Assembly (NCBI GenBank): GCA_027486845.1
Contig: JAIXOL010000003.1
Coordinates: forward strand, 1-64,000
Source of the DNA: Cytophagaceae bacterium
Lineage (GTDB): Bacteria; Bacteroidota; Bacteroidia; Cytophagales; Spirosomataceae
DNA: 64,000 nt
Direction of reading: 5' to 3'
Shown here: piece after piece, positions 53,077-62,381 of the stretch
How positions within the stretch are numbered: the stretch's first letter is position 1
Layout of the letters: the number at the start of each line of letters is the position of its first letter
Position numbers and translations under genes: made by a program
The notes under the pieces: model-generated
What the model was told of the DNA's origin: nothing
Database searches by the model: none
The model's input: the letters and a program-made list of their open reading frames with translations, nothing else

Positions 53077-53655
53077 TTAAAGCAAACAACCAACTGGTTC
53101 AACGTATTTAACCTTAATATTTTGATTATTCTTGAAAGCGTTTATTGCATCTAACAGGTAAAATTCTGTTGGTACTGCACGGTTTCTTCCTAGACCATAA
53201 AACCAATTATCAATTGCTCCATGATACAGAGTTTTTCGTTTATTATCCAGCAAAAAGACTTCGGGCGAATAATTGGCTTTTAGCTTTTTAAGGAGCTTCC
53301 TCTGGGGGTCATAAATGATTGGTAAATCAAATTTGAATTCTTCTCTAAACTCTGATAATGATTTCGCTTCAAGCATTTTGAATGGATAAATTATATATAT
53401 TTCAATCCCTTCTTTACTATACTTTTTATCTATTTCCGTTAAATTTTTCGTGTATTTTTGACAAATAGGACACTCGGGGTCAATGAAGACAATGATTGAA
53501 GCCTTATTTTGATTTAAATTTTTGAAGTCAAAAATCTGACCTTTATCGGAATAAAGTTTTTGGGCATTTGAATTATTGAAAGTAAAAATTTGTAGTATAA
53601 TACCTATTGAAAAAAGCGTTCCTCTTAAATTTGTAAAATAGTTTAGGGTTTTCAT
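53077..53655 (-). CDS. Secreted redoxin (AhpC/TSA, thioredoxin-like) protein
   Basis: The 192-aa protein has a signal peptide (NNSNAQ) and a thioredoxin fold with IVFIDPECPICQKYT (CxxC) near residues 57-70 and YSPEVFLLD as the cis-proline strand. It ends in EPVGCLL. Redoxins with this C-terminal Gly-Cys motif often sit next to, or are fused with, copper monooxygenase/cytochrome c proteins like the convergent neighbour. It may therefore mature copper or haem sites, or defend against peroxide, for that enzyme. The 3-base convergent gap leaves no room for a terminator. Confidence 0.85.
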   Translation of the reverse strand: MKTLNYFTNLRGTLFSIGIILQIFTFNNSNAQKLYSDKGQIFDFKNLNQNKASIIVFIDPECPICQKYTKNLTEIDKKYSKEGIEIYIIYPFKMLEAKSLSEFREEFKFDLPIIYDPQRKLLKKLKANYSPEVFLLDNKRKTLYHGAIDNWFYGLGRNRAVPTEFYLLDAINAFKNNQNIKVKYVEPVGCLL

Positions 53656-53838
53656 CGGCTTTTAATTTTAAAACTCAGATTATTACTCAAAGATAAGATT
53701 TTGAATAATAGATACCTTGTAATTCGATTACTTTGCTTTGTTTTCAATTGTTTTTTTGAATTTATTGGTAAAAACTTGAAAATTGCTTACTTATCGGCTA
53801 ACCTTCATTCTTTACTTTTCCATTTCAAAGATTAGACG

Positions 53839-53846
53839 TACTTTTG
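53839..53846 (+). promoter_or_regulatory. -7 promoter element for the DUF3127 gene
   Basis: TACTTTTG matches TAnnTTTG 24 bases before the ATG. Confidence 0.55.
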
Positions 53847-53870
53847 TAAAAACATTTATCAAATCATACA

Positions 53871-54257
53871 ATGGAAATAAAAGGAAAACTTATGCACGTG
53901 TTAGCCGTGCAAACAGGTGAAGGCAAAAATGGCACTTGGAAAAAACAAGATTTTGTAATTGAAACAGATGGTCAATACCCAAAAAAAGTATGTCTTACGA
54001 TTTGGGGAGATAAATTTAATGAAACATTTTTGACAATCGGAAATGAACTTTTAGTATCATTCGATGCTGAAAGTCGTGAATATAATGGTCGTTGGTTTAC
54101 TGACCTTAAAGCGTGGAAAATCGAATTAGCTGGTACAGAATCTGCCAATGCACCAGCTCCAGCACCTTTTAAATCTTCTACTCCAGCACAACCGAGTGTG
54201 GTTTCTCCAGAATTCGCAATTTCTGCCGAAGGAGACAAAGATGATTTGCCATTTTAA
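53871..54257 (+). CDS. DUF3127 protein with SSB-like acidic C-terminal tip
   Basis: The 128-aa protein has an OB-fold-like DUF3127 domain (about residues 1-88; KKQDFVIETDGQYPKKVCLTIWGDKF ... SREYNGRWFTDLKAWKIE). A flexible Ala/Pro/Ser linker follows, and the end is acidic and hydrophobic: GDKDDLPF. This layout copies single-stranded DNA-binding protein, whose DDDIPF-type tip recruits repair and replication proteins. The family is of unknown function and common in Bacteroidota. The inference is a nucleic-acid-binding accessory protein using the SSB interaction network. It is transcribed from its own promoter. Confidence 0.85.
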   Translation: MEIKGKLMHVLAVQTGEGKNGTWKKQDFVIETDGQYPKKVCLTIWGDKFNETFLTIGNELLVSFDAESREYNGRWFTDLKAWKIELAGTESANAPAPAPFKSSTPAQPSVVSPEFAISAEGDKDDLPF

Positions 54258-54261
54258 TTAG

Positions 54262-54350
54262 GCAGTCGGCTTTCGGTGGTCGGCTTTTGATTTTTTTTTA
54301 ATCTGGACTAATTATGGTTATTCAGAGCCGACTGCCGAAAGCCGACCGCT
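54262..54350. repeat. Stuttering inverted repeat after the DUF3127 gene
   Basis: The 21-base word GTCGGCTTTCGGTGGTCGGCT (54265-54285) faces a near-complement at 54326-54346 (two mismatches), around a T-run (TTTTTTTT) centre. It likely ends the DUF3127 transcript before lysA. Confidence 0.75.
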
Positions 54351-54367
54351 GAATAGCACTTAATGAG

Positions 54368-55588
54368 ATGTTTTCTATACAGAATATTGGCGTTGAAGCC
54401 TTAGCCGAGCAATTCGGAACACCAGTTTATGTCTATGACGGGCATAAAATCGAAGAACAAATTGCCAAAATGCGTTCTGCATTTGCAGGTACTAATCTTA
54501 AAATTAAATACGCTTGTAAGGCATTGACCAACGTTAGTATCATGAAATTGATGCGTAAAAATGGCGTTGATATTGACGTAGTTTCGATGCAAGAAGCTCA
54601 TTTGGCTATTTTGGCTGGTTATGCACCAAATCAGATTCAATATACACCTAGTGGCGTAGCGTTTTCGGAAGTACAAGAAGCCGTTGAAATGGGTTTAAGG
54701 ATGAATCTTGATTCATTGCCCCTTCTCGAGAAATTTGGCCAAATTTATGGTAATCGTTTTCCGATTTGCTTGCGAATCAATCCGCACATCATGGCGGGCG
54801 GGACGCTCAAGATTTCGACCGGACATAAAGATTCTAAATTTGGCATTTCGATTGAGCAAGCCGATGAAATCAACCATATTGTTCAGAAATATAATCTAAA
54901 TGTAGTGGGTTTGCATCAACATACAGGTTCAGATTTTAAAAATGCTAATGTAATCATTGAAGCCGCCGAAAAGCTTTTTGACCTTACATTTAAGTATTTT
55001 CCAAATATTCAGTTCATAGATTTAGGCTCGGGTTTCAAAGTAGCTTACAAGGAAGACGACCATATAACTGATATGGAGAAATTGGGGAAAGAAGTAGTGA
55101 AGGTTTTTAATAATTTCTGTCAAAAATTTGGTCGTGATGTAGAACTTTGGTTCGAACCAGGTAAGTTTTTGGTTAGCGAAAGTGGATATTTGTTGGCTCG
55201 TGCAAATGTTGTAAAATACAGTCCCGAACGTAATTTTATTGGAGTAGATTCGGGTTTAAATCACCTAATTCGCCCAATGATGTACGATGCTTACCACGAA
55301 ATCATCAATGGTTCAAACCTTGATGGTGAAGAAAAAGAAATGTATGATATTGTGGGTTATATCTGCGAAACTGATACTTTTGGCAAAGATCGACTTCTTC
55401 CAAAAACCAAAGAAGGCGATATTATGGTCATAAAAAATGCGGGAGCTTATGGTTTTTCAATGGCGTCCAACTATAATTCACGTTTTCGCCCAGCCGAAGT
55501 TTTGATTTATAATGGACATAAGTACCTCATCCGCCAGCGTGAAACAATGGAGGATATCTTAAAAAATCAAGTGGTGATTGATTTGTGA
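54368..55588 (+). CDS. lysA: Diaminopimelate decarboxylase
   Basis: The 406-aa fold-type III PLP enzyme shows the LysA set: FGTPVYVYD, the PLP lysine in KIKYACKAL, GVAFSEVQEAVEMG, HQHTGSDF, DLGSGFKV, EPGKFLVSESGYLL and CETDTFGKDR with the catalytic cysteine. It decarboxylates meso-diaminopimelate to L-lysine, the last step of lysine synthesis. No other lysine gene is next to it. The final bases also hold the Uma2 gene's probable promoter just downstream. Confidence 0.95.
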   Translation: MFSIQNIGVEALAEQFGTPVYVYDGHKIEEQIAKMRSAFAGTNLKIKYACKALTNVSIMKLMRKNGVDIDVVSMQEAHLAILAGYAPNQIQYTPSGVAFSEVQEAVEMGLRMNLDSLPLLEKFGQIYGNRFPICLRINPHIMAGGTLKISTGHKDSKFGISIEQADEINHIVQKYNLNVVGLHQHTGSDFKNANVIIEAAEKLFDLTFKYFPNIQFIDLGSGFKVAYKEDDHITDMEKLGKEVVKVFNNFCQKFGRDVELWFEPGKFLVSESGYLLARANVVKYSPERNFIGVDSGLNHLIRPMMYDAYHEIINGSNLDGEEKEMYDIVGYICETDTFGKDRLLPKTKEGDIMVIKNAGAYGFSMASNYNSRFRPAEVLIYNGHKYLIRQRETMEDILKNQVVIDL

Positions 55589-55594
55589 ATTTCT

Positions 55595-55602
55595 TATATT
55601 TG
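55595..55602 (+). promoter_or_regulatory. -7 promoter element for the Uma2 gene
   Basis: TATATTTG (TAnnTTTG) lies 7 bases after the lysA stop and 18 bases before the ATG at 55621. Confidence 0.5.
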
Positions 55603-55620
55603 ATTAAAAATCAGAATATT

Positions 55621-56169
55621 ATGGAACAATTAGCAACTCTCGAAACTGAAAATCTGCAAGATTGGGATTTAACTCAAATCATCAATGGAAAAGAAATTAT
55701 GTCACCAAGCCCTATTTCTCGACATCAAATTATAGTATTGGAAATTTGTGGTGTATTTATTGAGCATACCCGTAAAAACAAACTGGGTAAAATTCTAATT
55801 TCACCTCTTGATGTAATTTTTGAAGATGGAATAAACCGAGTTCAGCCTGATTTGATTTATATTTCTAACGAGAACAAAGATATTATCAAAGACTGGATTC
55901 GTGGGGTGCCTGATTTATTAGTTGAGGTAGTTTCAAAGAGTTCGTTTTACATTGATACTGTTGATAAAAAAGAAATCTATCAAAAATACGGAGTGAAAGA
56001 GTACTGGATTGTTTTTCCAGAATATGATACGATTGAGGTTTTTTCATTGGAAAATGATGTCTATAAGATTTTCTCGAAAGGAACAGATAACGAAATCATA
56101 AAATCAAAATTACTTGATGGACTTGAAGTTAAGGTAAGTGATATTACAGCAAAACAGAACGAATTTTAA
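55621..56169 (+). CDS. Uma2-family (DUF820) putative endonuclease
   Basis: The start is set at MEQLATLETE (ATG 55621, 182 aa); the track's 12-residue extension covers the promoter and lysA end. The Uma2/DUF820 restriction-like core shows INGKEIMSPSP, RVQPDLIYISNEN, PDLLVEVVSKSS and DKKEIYQKYGVKEYWIV. The D-(E/Q)xK-like acidic residues of the PD-(D/E)XK fold are present (PDL, E in VEV). These proteins abound in cyanobacteria and some Bacteroidota; the cellular role is unknown and a toxin or mobile-element link is only speculation. It is monocistronic. Confidence 0.88.
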   Translation: MEQLATLETENLQDWDLTQIINGKEIMSPSPISRHQIIVLEICGVFIEHTRKNKLGKILISPLDVIFEDGINRVQPDLIYISNENKDIIKDWIRGVPDLLVEVVSKSSFYIDTVDKKEIYQKYGVKEYWIVFPEYDTIEVFSLENDVYKIFSKGTDNEIIKSKLLDGLEVKVSDITAKQNEF

Positions 56170-56185
56170 ATTTCTACATCAATAT

Positions 56186-56217
56186 AAGGGACTTTTTATG
56201 AATCCCCTTTTTTGTTC
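56186..56217 (+). terminator. Terminator after the Uma2 gene
   Basis: AAGGGA / TCCCCTT (one bulge) with an 11-base loop is followed by TTTTG. Confidence 0.55.
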
Positions 56218-56239
56218 CATAATCAAAATCATATTTTTG
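56212..56239 (+). promoter_or_regulatory. Promoter of the acyl-CoA dehydrogenase gene
   Basis: TTG (56212-56214), 17 bases, TATTTTTG (56232-56239) fits the Bacteroidota consensus, ~100 bases before the ATG. Confidence 0.5.
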
Positions 56240-56341
56240 TAAAGCAAAAAATAGCTGTTTTGTAAAGTATTATTTCATATATTTTTGATGAATATTTAAG
56301 TAGTTTCTAATCGTAAATCTGAAATCGTAAATTCTGACAAA

Positions 56342-57553
56342 ATGATTCCTTCTCAACAAACATTCAAGCATTCGAGCAAAAAAGATGAATTCGAATCGCC
56401 TGATTTTTATCAAATTGATGATTTATTTACAGAAGAACAACTCATGATTCGGTCGGCAGTGCGTGATTTTGTGAAAAAAGAAATTTCTCCCATCATCGAA
56501 GATGCTGCACAACGTTGTGAGTTTCCTGAATTTATTGTCAAAAAAATGGGAGATATGGGTGTTTTCGGGCCAACGATTCCACTTGAATATGGTGGACAAA
56601 GCCTCGATTACATTTCGTATGGCTTGATGATGCAGGAAATTGAAAGAGGCGATTCGGGAATGCGTTCGACCGCTTCGGTACAAGGATCATTAGTTATGTT
56701 TCCGATTTATAAATATGGTAGTGAAGAACAAAAAATGAAGTTTTTACCAAAACTCGGTAATGGTGAATATTTAGGTTGTTTTGGCCTTACCGAACCAGAT
56801 TTTGGCTCAAACCCAAGTGGAATGACAACCAATTTCAAAGAGGAAGGTGACGATGTAATTCTTAACGGTTCTAAAATGTGGATTTCAAATTCACCAAAAG
56901 CAGATGTGGCGGTAGTTTGGGCAAAAAATGAACAAGGACGCATCAAAGGAATCATCGTTGAGCGAGGCATGGAAGGATTTTCAACGCCCGAAATTCACGG
57001 AAAATGGTCGTTGCGTGCAAGCATTACTGGTGAATTGGTTTTTGATAATGTACGAATACCGAAATCTAATATTCTGCCCGAAGCTGATGGTTCAAAAGCA
57101 CCAATGTCGTGCCTTGATAATGCTCGTTATGGCATTGCGTGGGGAGCGTTGGGAGCAGCTATGGATTGCTATGAGTCGGCAAAAAGATATGCAATGGAGC
57201 GTATTCAGTTCGATAAACCAATTGCCTCATTTCAATTAATACAAAAGAAATTGGCTGAAATGCTGACCGAAATCACCAAAGCACAATTAGTTTGTTGGCG
57301 TTTGGGAAATTTAAAAAATGCAGGAAAAGCAACAACAGCACAAATCTCGCTCGCAAAAAGAAATAATGTAGCGATGGCCTTAGAAATTGCTCGTGAAGCA
57401 CGTCAAATTCACGGCGGAATGGGCATTACTGGCGAATATTCAATGATGCGTCATCAAATGAATCTTGAATCCGTTGTAACTTACGAAGGTACACACGATA
57501 TTCATTTATTGATTTTGGGTCAGGCAATTACTGGGATTTCGGCTTTTAAATAA
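56342..57553 (+). CDS. Acyl-CoA dehydrogenase, glutaryl-CoA dehydrogenase-like
   Basis: The 403-aa flavoenzyme has the full acyl-CoA dehydrogenase fold: LTEPDFGSNPSGM (FAD/substrate loop), WISNSPKADVAVVWAK, LRASITGELVFDNVRIP, RIQFDKPIASFQLIQKKLAEM and HGGMGITGEYSMMRH. The catalytic glutamate is in VVTYEGTHDIH. Motif wording is closest to glutaryl-CoA dehydrogenase, which oxidises and decarboxylates glutaryl-CoA in lysine/tryptophan breakdown; other short-chain acyl-CoAs cannot be excluded. It has its own promoter. Confidence 0.9.
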   Translation: MIPSQQTFKHSSKKDEFESPDFYQIDDLFTEEQLMIRSAVRDFVKKEISPIIEDAAQRCEFPEFIVKKMGDMGVFGPTIPLEYGGQSLDYISYGLMMQEIERGDSGMRSTASVQGSLVMFPIYKYGSEEQKMKFLPKLGNGEYLGCFGLTEPDFGSNPSGMTTNFKEEGDDVILNGSKMWISNSPKADVAVVWAKNEQGRIKGIIVERGMEGFSTPEIHGKWSLRASITGELVFDNVRIPKSNILPEADGSKAPMSCLDNARYGIAWGALGAAMDCYESAKRYAMERIQFDKPIASFQLIQKKLAEMLTEITKAQLVCWRLGNLKNAGKATTAQISLAKRNNVAMALEIAREARQIHGGMGITGEYSMMRHQMNLESVVTYEGTHDIHLLILGQAITGISAFK

Positions 57554-57895
57554 GTTTAGGTTATAACAGCCTAAAAAGGTCTTAAACCGCCATTACGGAC
57601 AGTATTAATAGCCCTAAATAAAATTTTCTGAGGAGTAAACAAAGAAGAATATAACCACGGTACGGTTGAACATTATTTGTCTAAGTTCAACCACTCCTTG
57701 GTTGGTATATTTTCAATAATTTTAACTGCGAATTTCATTCGTGGCTATTCAAGTTTAAGGCTTTCAGGCATTTTTGTCCAACAAGAATTGTGATTCCAAC
57801 TTTATTTAACTAAAAATCCTTATTTTTGCAGAAAAATTGGCAACAATATTGATATTCAATATTAAAGCTTTGTAATTGATAAAGAAAACTGAAAA
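57554..57895. other. Spacer before aspS with a small inverted repeat and -7 element
   Basis: No gene is seen. GGTTGAAC / GTTCAACC (57664-57692) is a small inverted repeat. TATTTTTG at 57821-57828 is the probable aspS -7 box, 67 bases before the ATG. Confidence 0.5.
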
Positions 57896-59644
57896 ATGTT
57901 AAGAACTCATACGTGCGGAGAACTAAGAATCTCTGATGTGAACAAAACCGTTATATTGAGCGGTTGGGTACAAGTTGTTCGTGATAAAGGTGGCATTATT
58001 TACATTGACCTCCGTGACCGTTATGGCATCACACAATTGATTTTAAATGAAAATGCTACTGATTCAAACGCCATTGCCACTGCACGTACTTTGAGCCGTG
58101 AATTTGTGATTCAAGCCAAAGGTGAAGTTATTGAACGCATTGCAAAAAATGATAAGATAGAAACTGGTGAAGTTGAAATAAAAGTAACTTCGCTCGAAGT
58201 GCTTAATCCTGCCAAATTACCTCCGTTTTTGATTCAAGATGAAACCGATGGTGGCGATGATATTCGTATGAAATATCGTTATCTTGACTTACGTCGTAAT
58301 GTTGTGCGTCAGAATTTACAGTTGCGTCATAAAGTGGCACAACAAACTCGTATTTTCATGGATGCACAAGATTTTATTGAGGTGGAAACCCCAGTTTTGA
58401 TAAAATCAACGCCCGAAGGTGCAAGAGATTTCGTGGTACCGAGCCGTATGAATCCAGGTGAGTTTTATGCTTTGCCACAATCGCCACAAACCTTTAAGCA
58501 ATTATTGATGGTGGGTGGTTTCGATCGTTATTATCAAATCGTAAAATGTTTCCGTGATGAAGATTTACGTGCTGACCGCCAGCCAGAATTTACACAAATC
58601 GACTGCGAAATGTCGTTTGTTGAGCAAGAAGATATTTTGAATATGTTTGAAGGACTTATCCGTCACTTATTCAAAACAGTAAAAAATATTGATATGCCAG
58701 AAGTGCCTCGCATGACTTATGCTGATGCCATGCGTTTGTACGGAAATGATAAGCCAGACATTCGTTTTGGAATGGAATTTGTGGAATTGACCGACTTAGC
58801 CAAAGGAAAAGATTTTCCAGTTTTCGATTCGGCCGAATTGGTTGTTTCAATCAATGCTAAAGGTTGTGCAGAATATACTCGTAAGCAAATTGATGAACTG
58901 ACAGAATGGATGAAACGCCCACAAATCGGAGCAAAAGGCTTGATATATGTGCGTTATAATGCCGATGGTACGTTGAAATCTTCGGTTGATAAATTCTATT
59001 CAGAAGAAGATCTAAAGGCTTGGGCTGAGCGTTGTGGAGCTGAAAAAGGAGACCTAATTTTACTCGTTTCGGGCGAAGCTAGCAAAGCTCGCAAGCAAAT
59101 GAGTGAACTTCGTTTAGAAATGGGAACTCGTTTGGGCTTAAGAAATCCACAAGAATTCAAAGCACTTTGGGTGTTAGATTTTCCATTATTGGAATATGGA
59201 GAAGAGGAAGATCGTTGGTTTGCTATGCACCATCCATTTACTAGTCCGAAGCCAGAGGATATTCCTTTACTTGAAACAAATCTTGGAGCAGTAAGAGCGA
59301 ATGCTTATGATATGGTTATCAACGGAACAGAAGTTGGTGGAGGTTCGGTGCGTATTTTCCAAAGACCTTTGCAACAAAGAATGTTTGAGGTTTTAGGATT
59401 TACTGAAGAAGAAGCCAAAAAACAATTCGGTTTCTTGATGGATGCCTTTGAGTTTGGAGCTCCGCCTCACGCAGGTATCGCTTTCGGTTTTGACCGTCTG
59501 TGTTCAATCTTTGGCGGTGCTGATTCGATTCGTGACTTTATCGCTTTCCCGAAAAACAATTCAGGTCGAGATATGATGATTGATTCGCCATCAACAATCG
59601 ACGCCAAGCAAATGGATGAATTGAAGATTAAAACGACTGTTTAA
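57896..59644 (+). CDS. aspS: Aspartyl-tRNA synthetase (bacterial type)
   Basis: The 582-aa class II synthetase starts with the OB-fold anticodon domain ([25 protein letters not shown]). Catalytic motifs are [30 protein letters not shown] and [15 protein letters not shown]. The ~110-residue GAD insertion of bacterial AspRS (about residues 290-410) is present. It charges tRNA-Asp in the cytoplasm; whether it also charges tRNA-Asn cannot be told from this window. It is a single-gene unit ended by a strong terminator. Confidence 0.97.
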   Translation: MLRTHTCGELRISDVNKTVILSGWVQVVRDKGGIIYIDLRDRYGITQLILNENATDSNAIATARTLSREFVIQAKGEVIERIAKNDKIETGEVEIKVTSLEVLNPAKLPPFLIQDETDGGDDIRMKYRYLDLRRNVVRQNLQLRHKVAQQTRIFMDAQDFIEVETPVLIKSTPEGARDFVVPSRMNPGEFYALPQSPQTFKQLLMVGGFDRYYQIVKCFRDEDLRADRQPEFTQIDCEMSFVEQEDILNMFEGLIRHLFKTVKNIDMPEVPRMTYADAMRLYGNDKPDIRFGMEFVELTDLAKGKDFPVFDSAELVVSINAKGCAEYTRKQIDELTEWMKRPQIGAKGLIYVRYNADGTLKSSVDKFYSEEDLKAWAERCGAEKGDLILLVSGEASKARKQMSELRLEMGTRLGLRNPQEFKALWVLDFPLLEYGEEEDRWFAMHHPFTSPKPEDIPLLETNLGAVRANAYDMVINGTEVGGGSVRIFQRPLQQRMFEVLGFTEEEAKKQFGFLMDAFEFGAPPHAGIAFGFDRLCSIFGGADSIRDFIAFPKNNSGRDMMIDSPSTIDAKQMDELKIKTTV

Positions 59645-59665
59645 AATTATAAATACCAAACTGAG

Positions 59666-59701
59666 CCTGCAAGTATCTTTCAGACCTTGCAGGTTTTTTT
59701 A
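59666..59701. terminator. Terminator between aspS and the Mla operon
   Basis: CCTGCAAG / CTTGCAGG with a 12-nt loop is followed by eight T, 22 bases after the aspS stop. Confidence 0.85.
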
Positions 59702-59708
59702 TTAGATT

Positions 59709-60728
59709 TTACTCCTTCTTCGCTTGCTGCTCTTTCGTTTTTTTCTTGAAATATCTTCTGAAAAAGATGTTATGCTTCAAAGCATCCATGTTTTGGTCGA
59801 GTTTAGAACTGCTACTTTCTAAATTACTGATAGTCTGTTTGATATTATTGGCAGTTTTTTCATCATGAAGTAAAACTCCGACGGGGGATCCGGTATTAGT
59901 CGTCATTTTATTGATTGTCTTGGAGGTTTGCTCCAAATTATCAACCATTTGTTTGGCTGCTAAAGATGTCTGTTTCAGATTATCGGATGTTGTTTGTAAA
60001 GTCGAAATTGTATTTTTTATTGTTGGGTAAATCTCTTTGTCAGTTGCAAGTGAATTGACAAAATTTCCTTCGGTATTGAGTTTGTTGGCGAGTGTCGCTA
60101 AGCCCGATGCACCTTGTTTCAAATCTTTTGTTGCAGCTTCAACCGTCGCGAGTGATTTTGTCAGATTTTCGTACATGACATTGTCTTTCATCAACTTACC
60201 AATTGAGCCTTGTCCTGCACGAATATCAGCCGTTAAACTTTTCAAATCTTCGGTAATCGACAAAATATTTTTATTATTTGCCTGCAAGGTTTTCATCATT
60301 TCTTGCGTTGATTCTTCTTTTTCGATTCGAAATTCATGTCCGTTTTCAATCATAGGAACATTAGGAGAACCTCCCGAAATCAGAATTATAGGATTACCAA
60401 TCAAACCATCAGAGCTTACCCTAACTAATGCATCTTTCTTGATAAATTTCTGAGACTCTTCCTCGATACTAAATACAACCCGAACTTTTGAATCGGGTGT
60501 AAATGTAATTTCTCTCACAGTGCCTACTTTCACTCCCGAAAACCAAACATTATTGCCTTTTGTAAGTCCATTGACATTTACAAAAGTGGCATTGGCATCA
60601 ATTCGGGTGATAAAACTTTTTCTCATCGTTCCGAGAGTGAGGATACTTGCGGCTAAAATTGCGATTCCGATAACAACAAAAAGCCCAACTTTTGCCGATA
60701 TTCTTTGTGAAGATTCTTGGTTAGCCAT
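59709..60728 (-). CDS. MCE/MlaD-family periplasmic lipid-binding protein
   Basis: The 339-aa protein has one N-terminal membrane helix (VGLFVVIGIAILAASILTLG), a single MCE domain (about 40-120; GLTKGNNVWFSGVKVGTVREI, GLIGNPIILISGG), and a long helical tail with heptad-like repeats (about 140-310). MCE proteins form hexameric rings that carry phospholipids between inner and outer membranes. It is the last gene of the permease-ATPase-MCE operon, 10 bases after the ATPase. The C terminus is very basic (KKKTKEQQAKKE). Confidence 0.92.
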   Translation of the reverse strand: MANQESSQRISAKVGLFVVIGIAILAASILTLGTMRKSFITRIDANATFVNVNGLTKGNNVWFSGVKVGTVREITFTPDSKVRVVFSIEEESQKFIKKDALVRVSSDGLIGNPIILISGGSPNVPMIENGHEFRIEKEESTQEMMKTLQANNKNILSITEDLKSLTADIRAGQGSIGKLMKDNVMYENLTKSLATVEAATKDLKQGASGLATLANKLNTEGNFVNSLATDKEIYPTIKNTISTLQTTSDNLKQTSLAAKQMVDNLEQTSKTINKMTTNTGSPVGVLLHDEKTANNIKQTISNLESSSSKLDQNMDALKHNIFFRRYFKKKTKEQQAKKE

Positions 60729-60738
60729 CTATTTGTTT

Positions 60739-61485
60739 TTAATTTTCTATAAAATTATAATCATAAAAACTTTTGATTCGAGGGTCGTGGTTCTTGAAAA
60801 CCTCATCGAAAGTGCCTTTAAACTTGAAATTTCCATCGAATAAAACCGCTACGCGATCGCTTACTTGTTTTGCACAGGTAAGGTCGTGGGTAATGACGAT
60901 TGAACTTGTATGATAATTTTCTTTTACTTCATTTATCAACTGATTAATTTCGACACACGTAATTGGGTCGAGGCCAGCCGTTGGCTCATCGTAAAGCATG
61001 ATTTCGGGATTCATAATGAGCGTGCGAGCAACACCAATTCGCTTTTTTTGCCCACCTGAAAGTTCCGAAGGCATTTGCGTAAGTGCTTGCAATAAGCCCA
61101 CCGAATCAAGCACACTATGTACGGCTTTATCAATTTCTTTCCGGGTCATACTTTTGTTATTTCTAACTAGCGGAAATTCTAAGTTTTCTTGTACAGTCAT
61201 ACTATCATACAAAGCACTGCTTTGAAACGAAAAACCAATTTTCAAGCGAAGAGCATTGAGTTCTTTTTTGCTGATATTTATCAAACTTTGGTTCAATACA
61301 TTGACCTTTCCTCTATCGGCTGTGAGTAAGCCTGCAATAATTTTTATCAATACCGATTTTCCTGTGCCTGACCTTCCTAAAACAACTAGGTTTTCACCTT
61401 GAAAGACATCAATACTTGCATCTATCAGAATATCTCTATCGCCAAAAGATTTAAATAAATGCTCTATTTCGATAACTTTATTCAT
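60739..61485 (-). CDS. MlaF-type ABC transporter ATPase
   Basis: The 248-aa ATPase shows Walker A GRSGTGKSVLIK, the signature LSGGQKKRIGVARTL, Walker B IMLYDEPTAGLDP and the switch His in ITHDL. The wording is typical of MlaF/Ttg2A/Mkl ATPases of MCE systems. It powers lipid transport through the MlaE-type permease encoded upstream. The 116-base gap to the permease contains mild repeat sequence, yet gene order and strand support one operon. Confidence 0.93.
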   Translation of the reverse strand: MNKVIEIEHLFKSFGDRDILIDASIDVFQGENLVVLGRSGTGKSVLIKIIAGLLTADRGKVNVLNQSLINISKKELNALRLKIGFSFQSSALYDSMTVQENLEFPLVRNNKSMTRKEIDKAVHSVLDSVGLLQALTQMPSELSGGQKKRIGVARTLIMNPEIMLYDEPTAGLDPITCVEINQLINEVKENYHTSSIVITHDLTCAKQVSDRVAVLFDGNFKFKGTFDEVFKNHDPRIKSFYDYNFIEN

Positions 61486-61601
61486 AATTGGTTGACTGGA
61501 AATTAGTGTATTGTTTACTGTTAATTGGTTTGCCTGAATTGTCCTTTATGAAACCAAAGTGCTTTTTCTAGCGTTTACCACAGACTATGGATAACCGACT
61601 T

Positions 61602-62381
61602 TCATCTAAACCAATTAGTTACTTGAACTATGAAAACCTCTTCAATAAAAATCAAAAACATCGACATTACAACTGAAGCATTGGCAGCTTTTCCCACACC
61701 CAAAGTACCATTACTGGCATTGTAGCCTTTGTAGCAGCCCACGATTCCGATTGTAAAACCATAAGAAACTGCTTTAATGATGGCAGTCCAGAGGTCGAGA
61801 AAAATAATATTATTGAAAGCTTGTTCTAAAAAAGCTGAAAAACTGGTGTCCTCGCTGTTCGAAACGTTCAAAAACACCCCAGCCATTGCCATTAAGGCAC
61901 AATAAAATGAGAGTAGGGGAATGGTAACTGTTGATGCCAAAACCCTCGTTACAACTAAGAATCGGACTGGATTTACTGCCGAAACTTCCATTGCATCAAT
62001 TTGCTCGGTAACTTTCATTGAGCCTAATTCGGCACCGATACTTGAGCCGACTTTTCCTGCACAAATCAACGAAGTAACCAATGGAGCTAAAGCACGAATG
62101 ATGGCAATCGTAACGAGTGAAGGAAGCCAAGAAGTAGCCCCAAAGGTTTCAAGCGAAGGACGAGATTGCTTGGTAAAAACAAAACCTGTGACAAAACCTG
62201 TAAGAGAAATTAGCAAAAGCGAACTATTACCAATTCGATAGCATTGATTAACGAATTCTTTAAATTCAAAATCTCGGCTAAAGGTTTCTTTGAAAAACAT
62301 TACAACAAAATCAGCCCCATCTTTGAAGCCAATAAGCCAATTGTCGATTTTAGGAGAAAATAAATGTTGTCGTGAACGCAT
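61602..62381 (-). CDS. MlaE-type ABC permease of the MCE lipid transport system
   Basis: The 259-aa inner-membrane protein has about five to six helices and the MlaE signatures SLLLISLTGFVTGFVFTKQ, IRALAPLVTSLICAGKVGSSIGAELGSMKVTEQIDAMEV and GCYKGYNASNGTLGVGKAA. It forms the transmembrane core binding the MlaF ATPase and the MCE ring. No mlaC, mlaB or outer-membrane partner is in the window, so the pathway may rely on unlinked genes, as is common outside Proteobacteria. Confidence 0.93.
   Translation of the reverse strand: MRSRQHLFSPKIDNWLIGFKDGADFVVMFFKETFSRDFEFKEFVNQCYRIGNSSLLLISLTGFVTGFVFTKQSRPSLETFGATSWLPSLVTIAIIRALAPLVTSLICAGKVGSSIGAELGSMKVTEQIDAMEVSAVNPVRFLVVTRVLASTVTIPLLSFYCALMAMAGVFLNVSNSEDTSFSAFLEQAFNNIIFLDLWTAIIKAVSYGFTIGIVGCYKGYNASNGTLGVGKAANASVVMSMFLIFIEEVFIVQVTNWFR

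Noticed and set aside
57664-57692. tRNA-like T-arm (GGTTGAAC/GTTCAACC)
   Set aside because: No acceptor, D or anticodon stems can be built around it. It is only a short inverted repeat.
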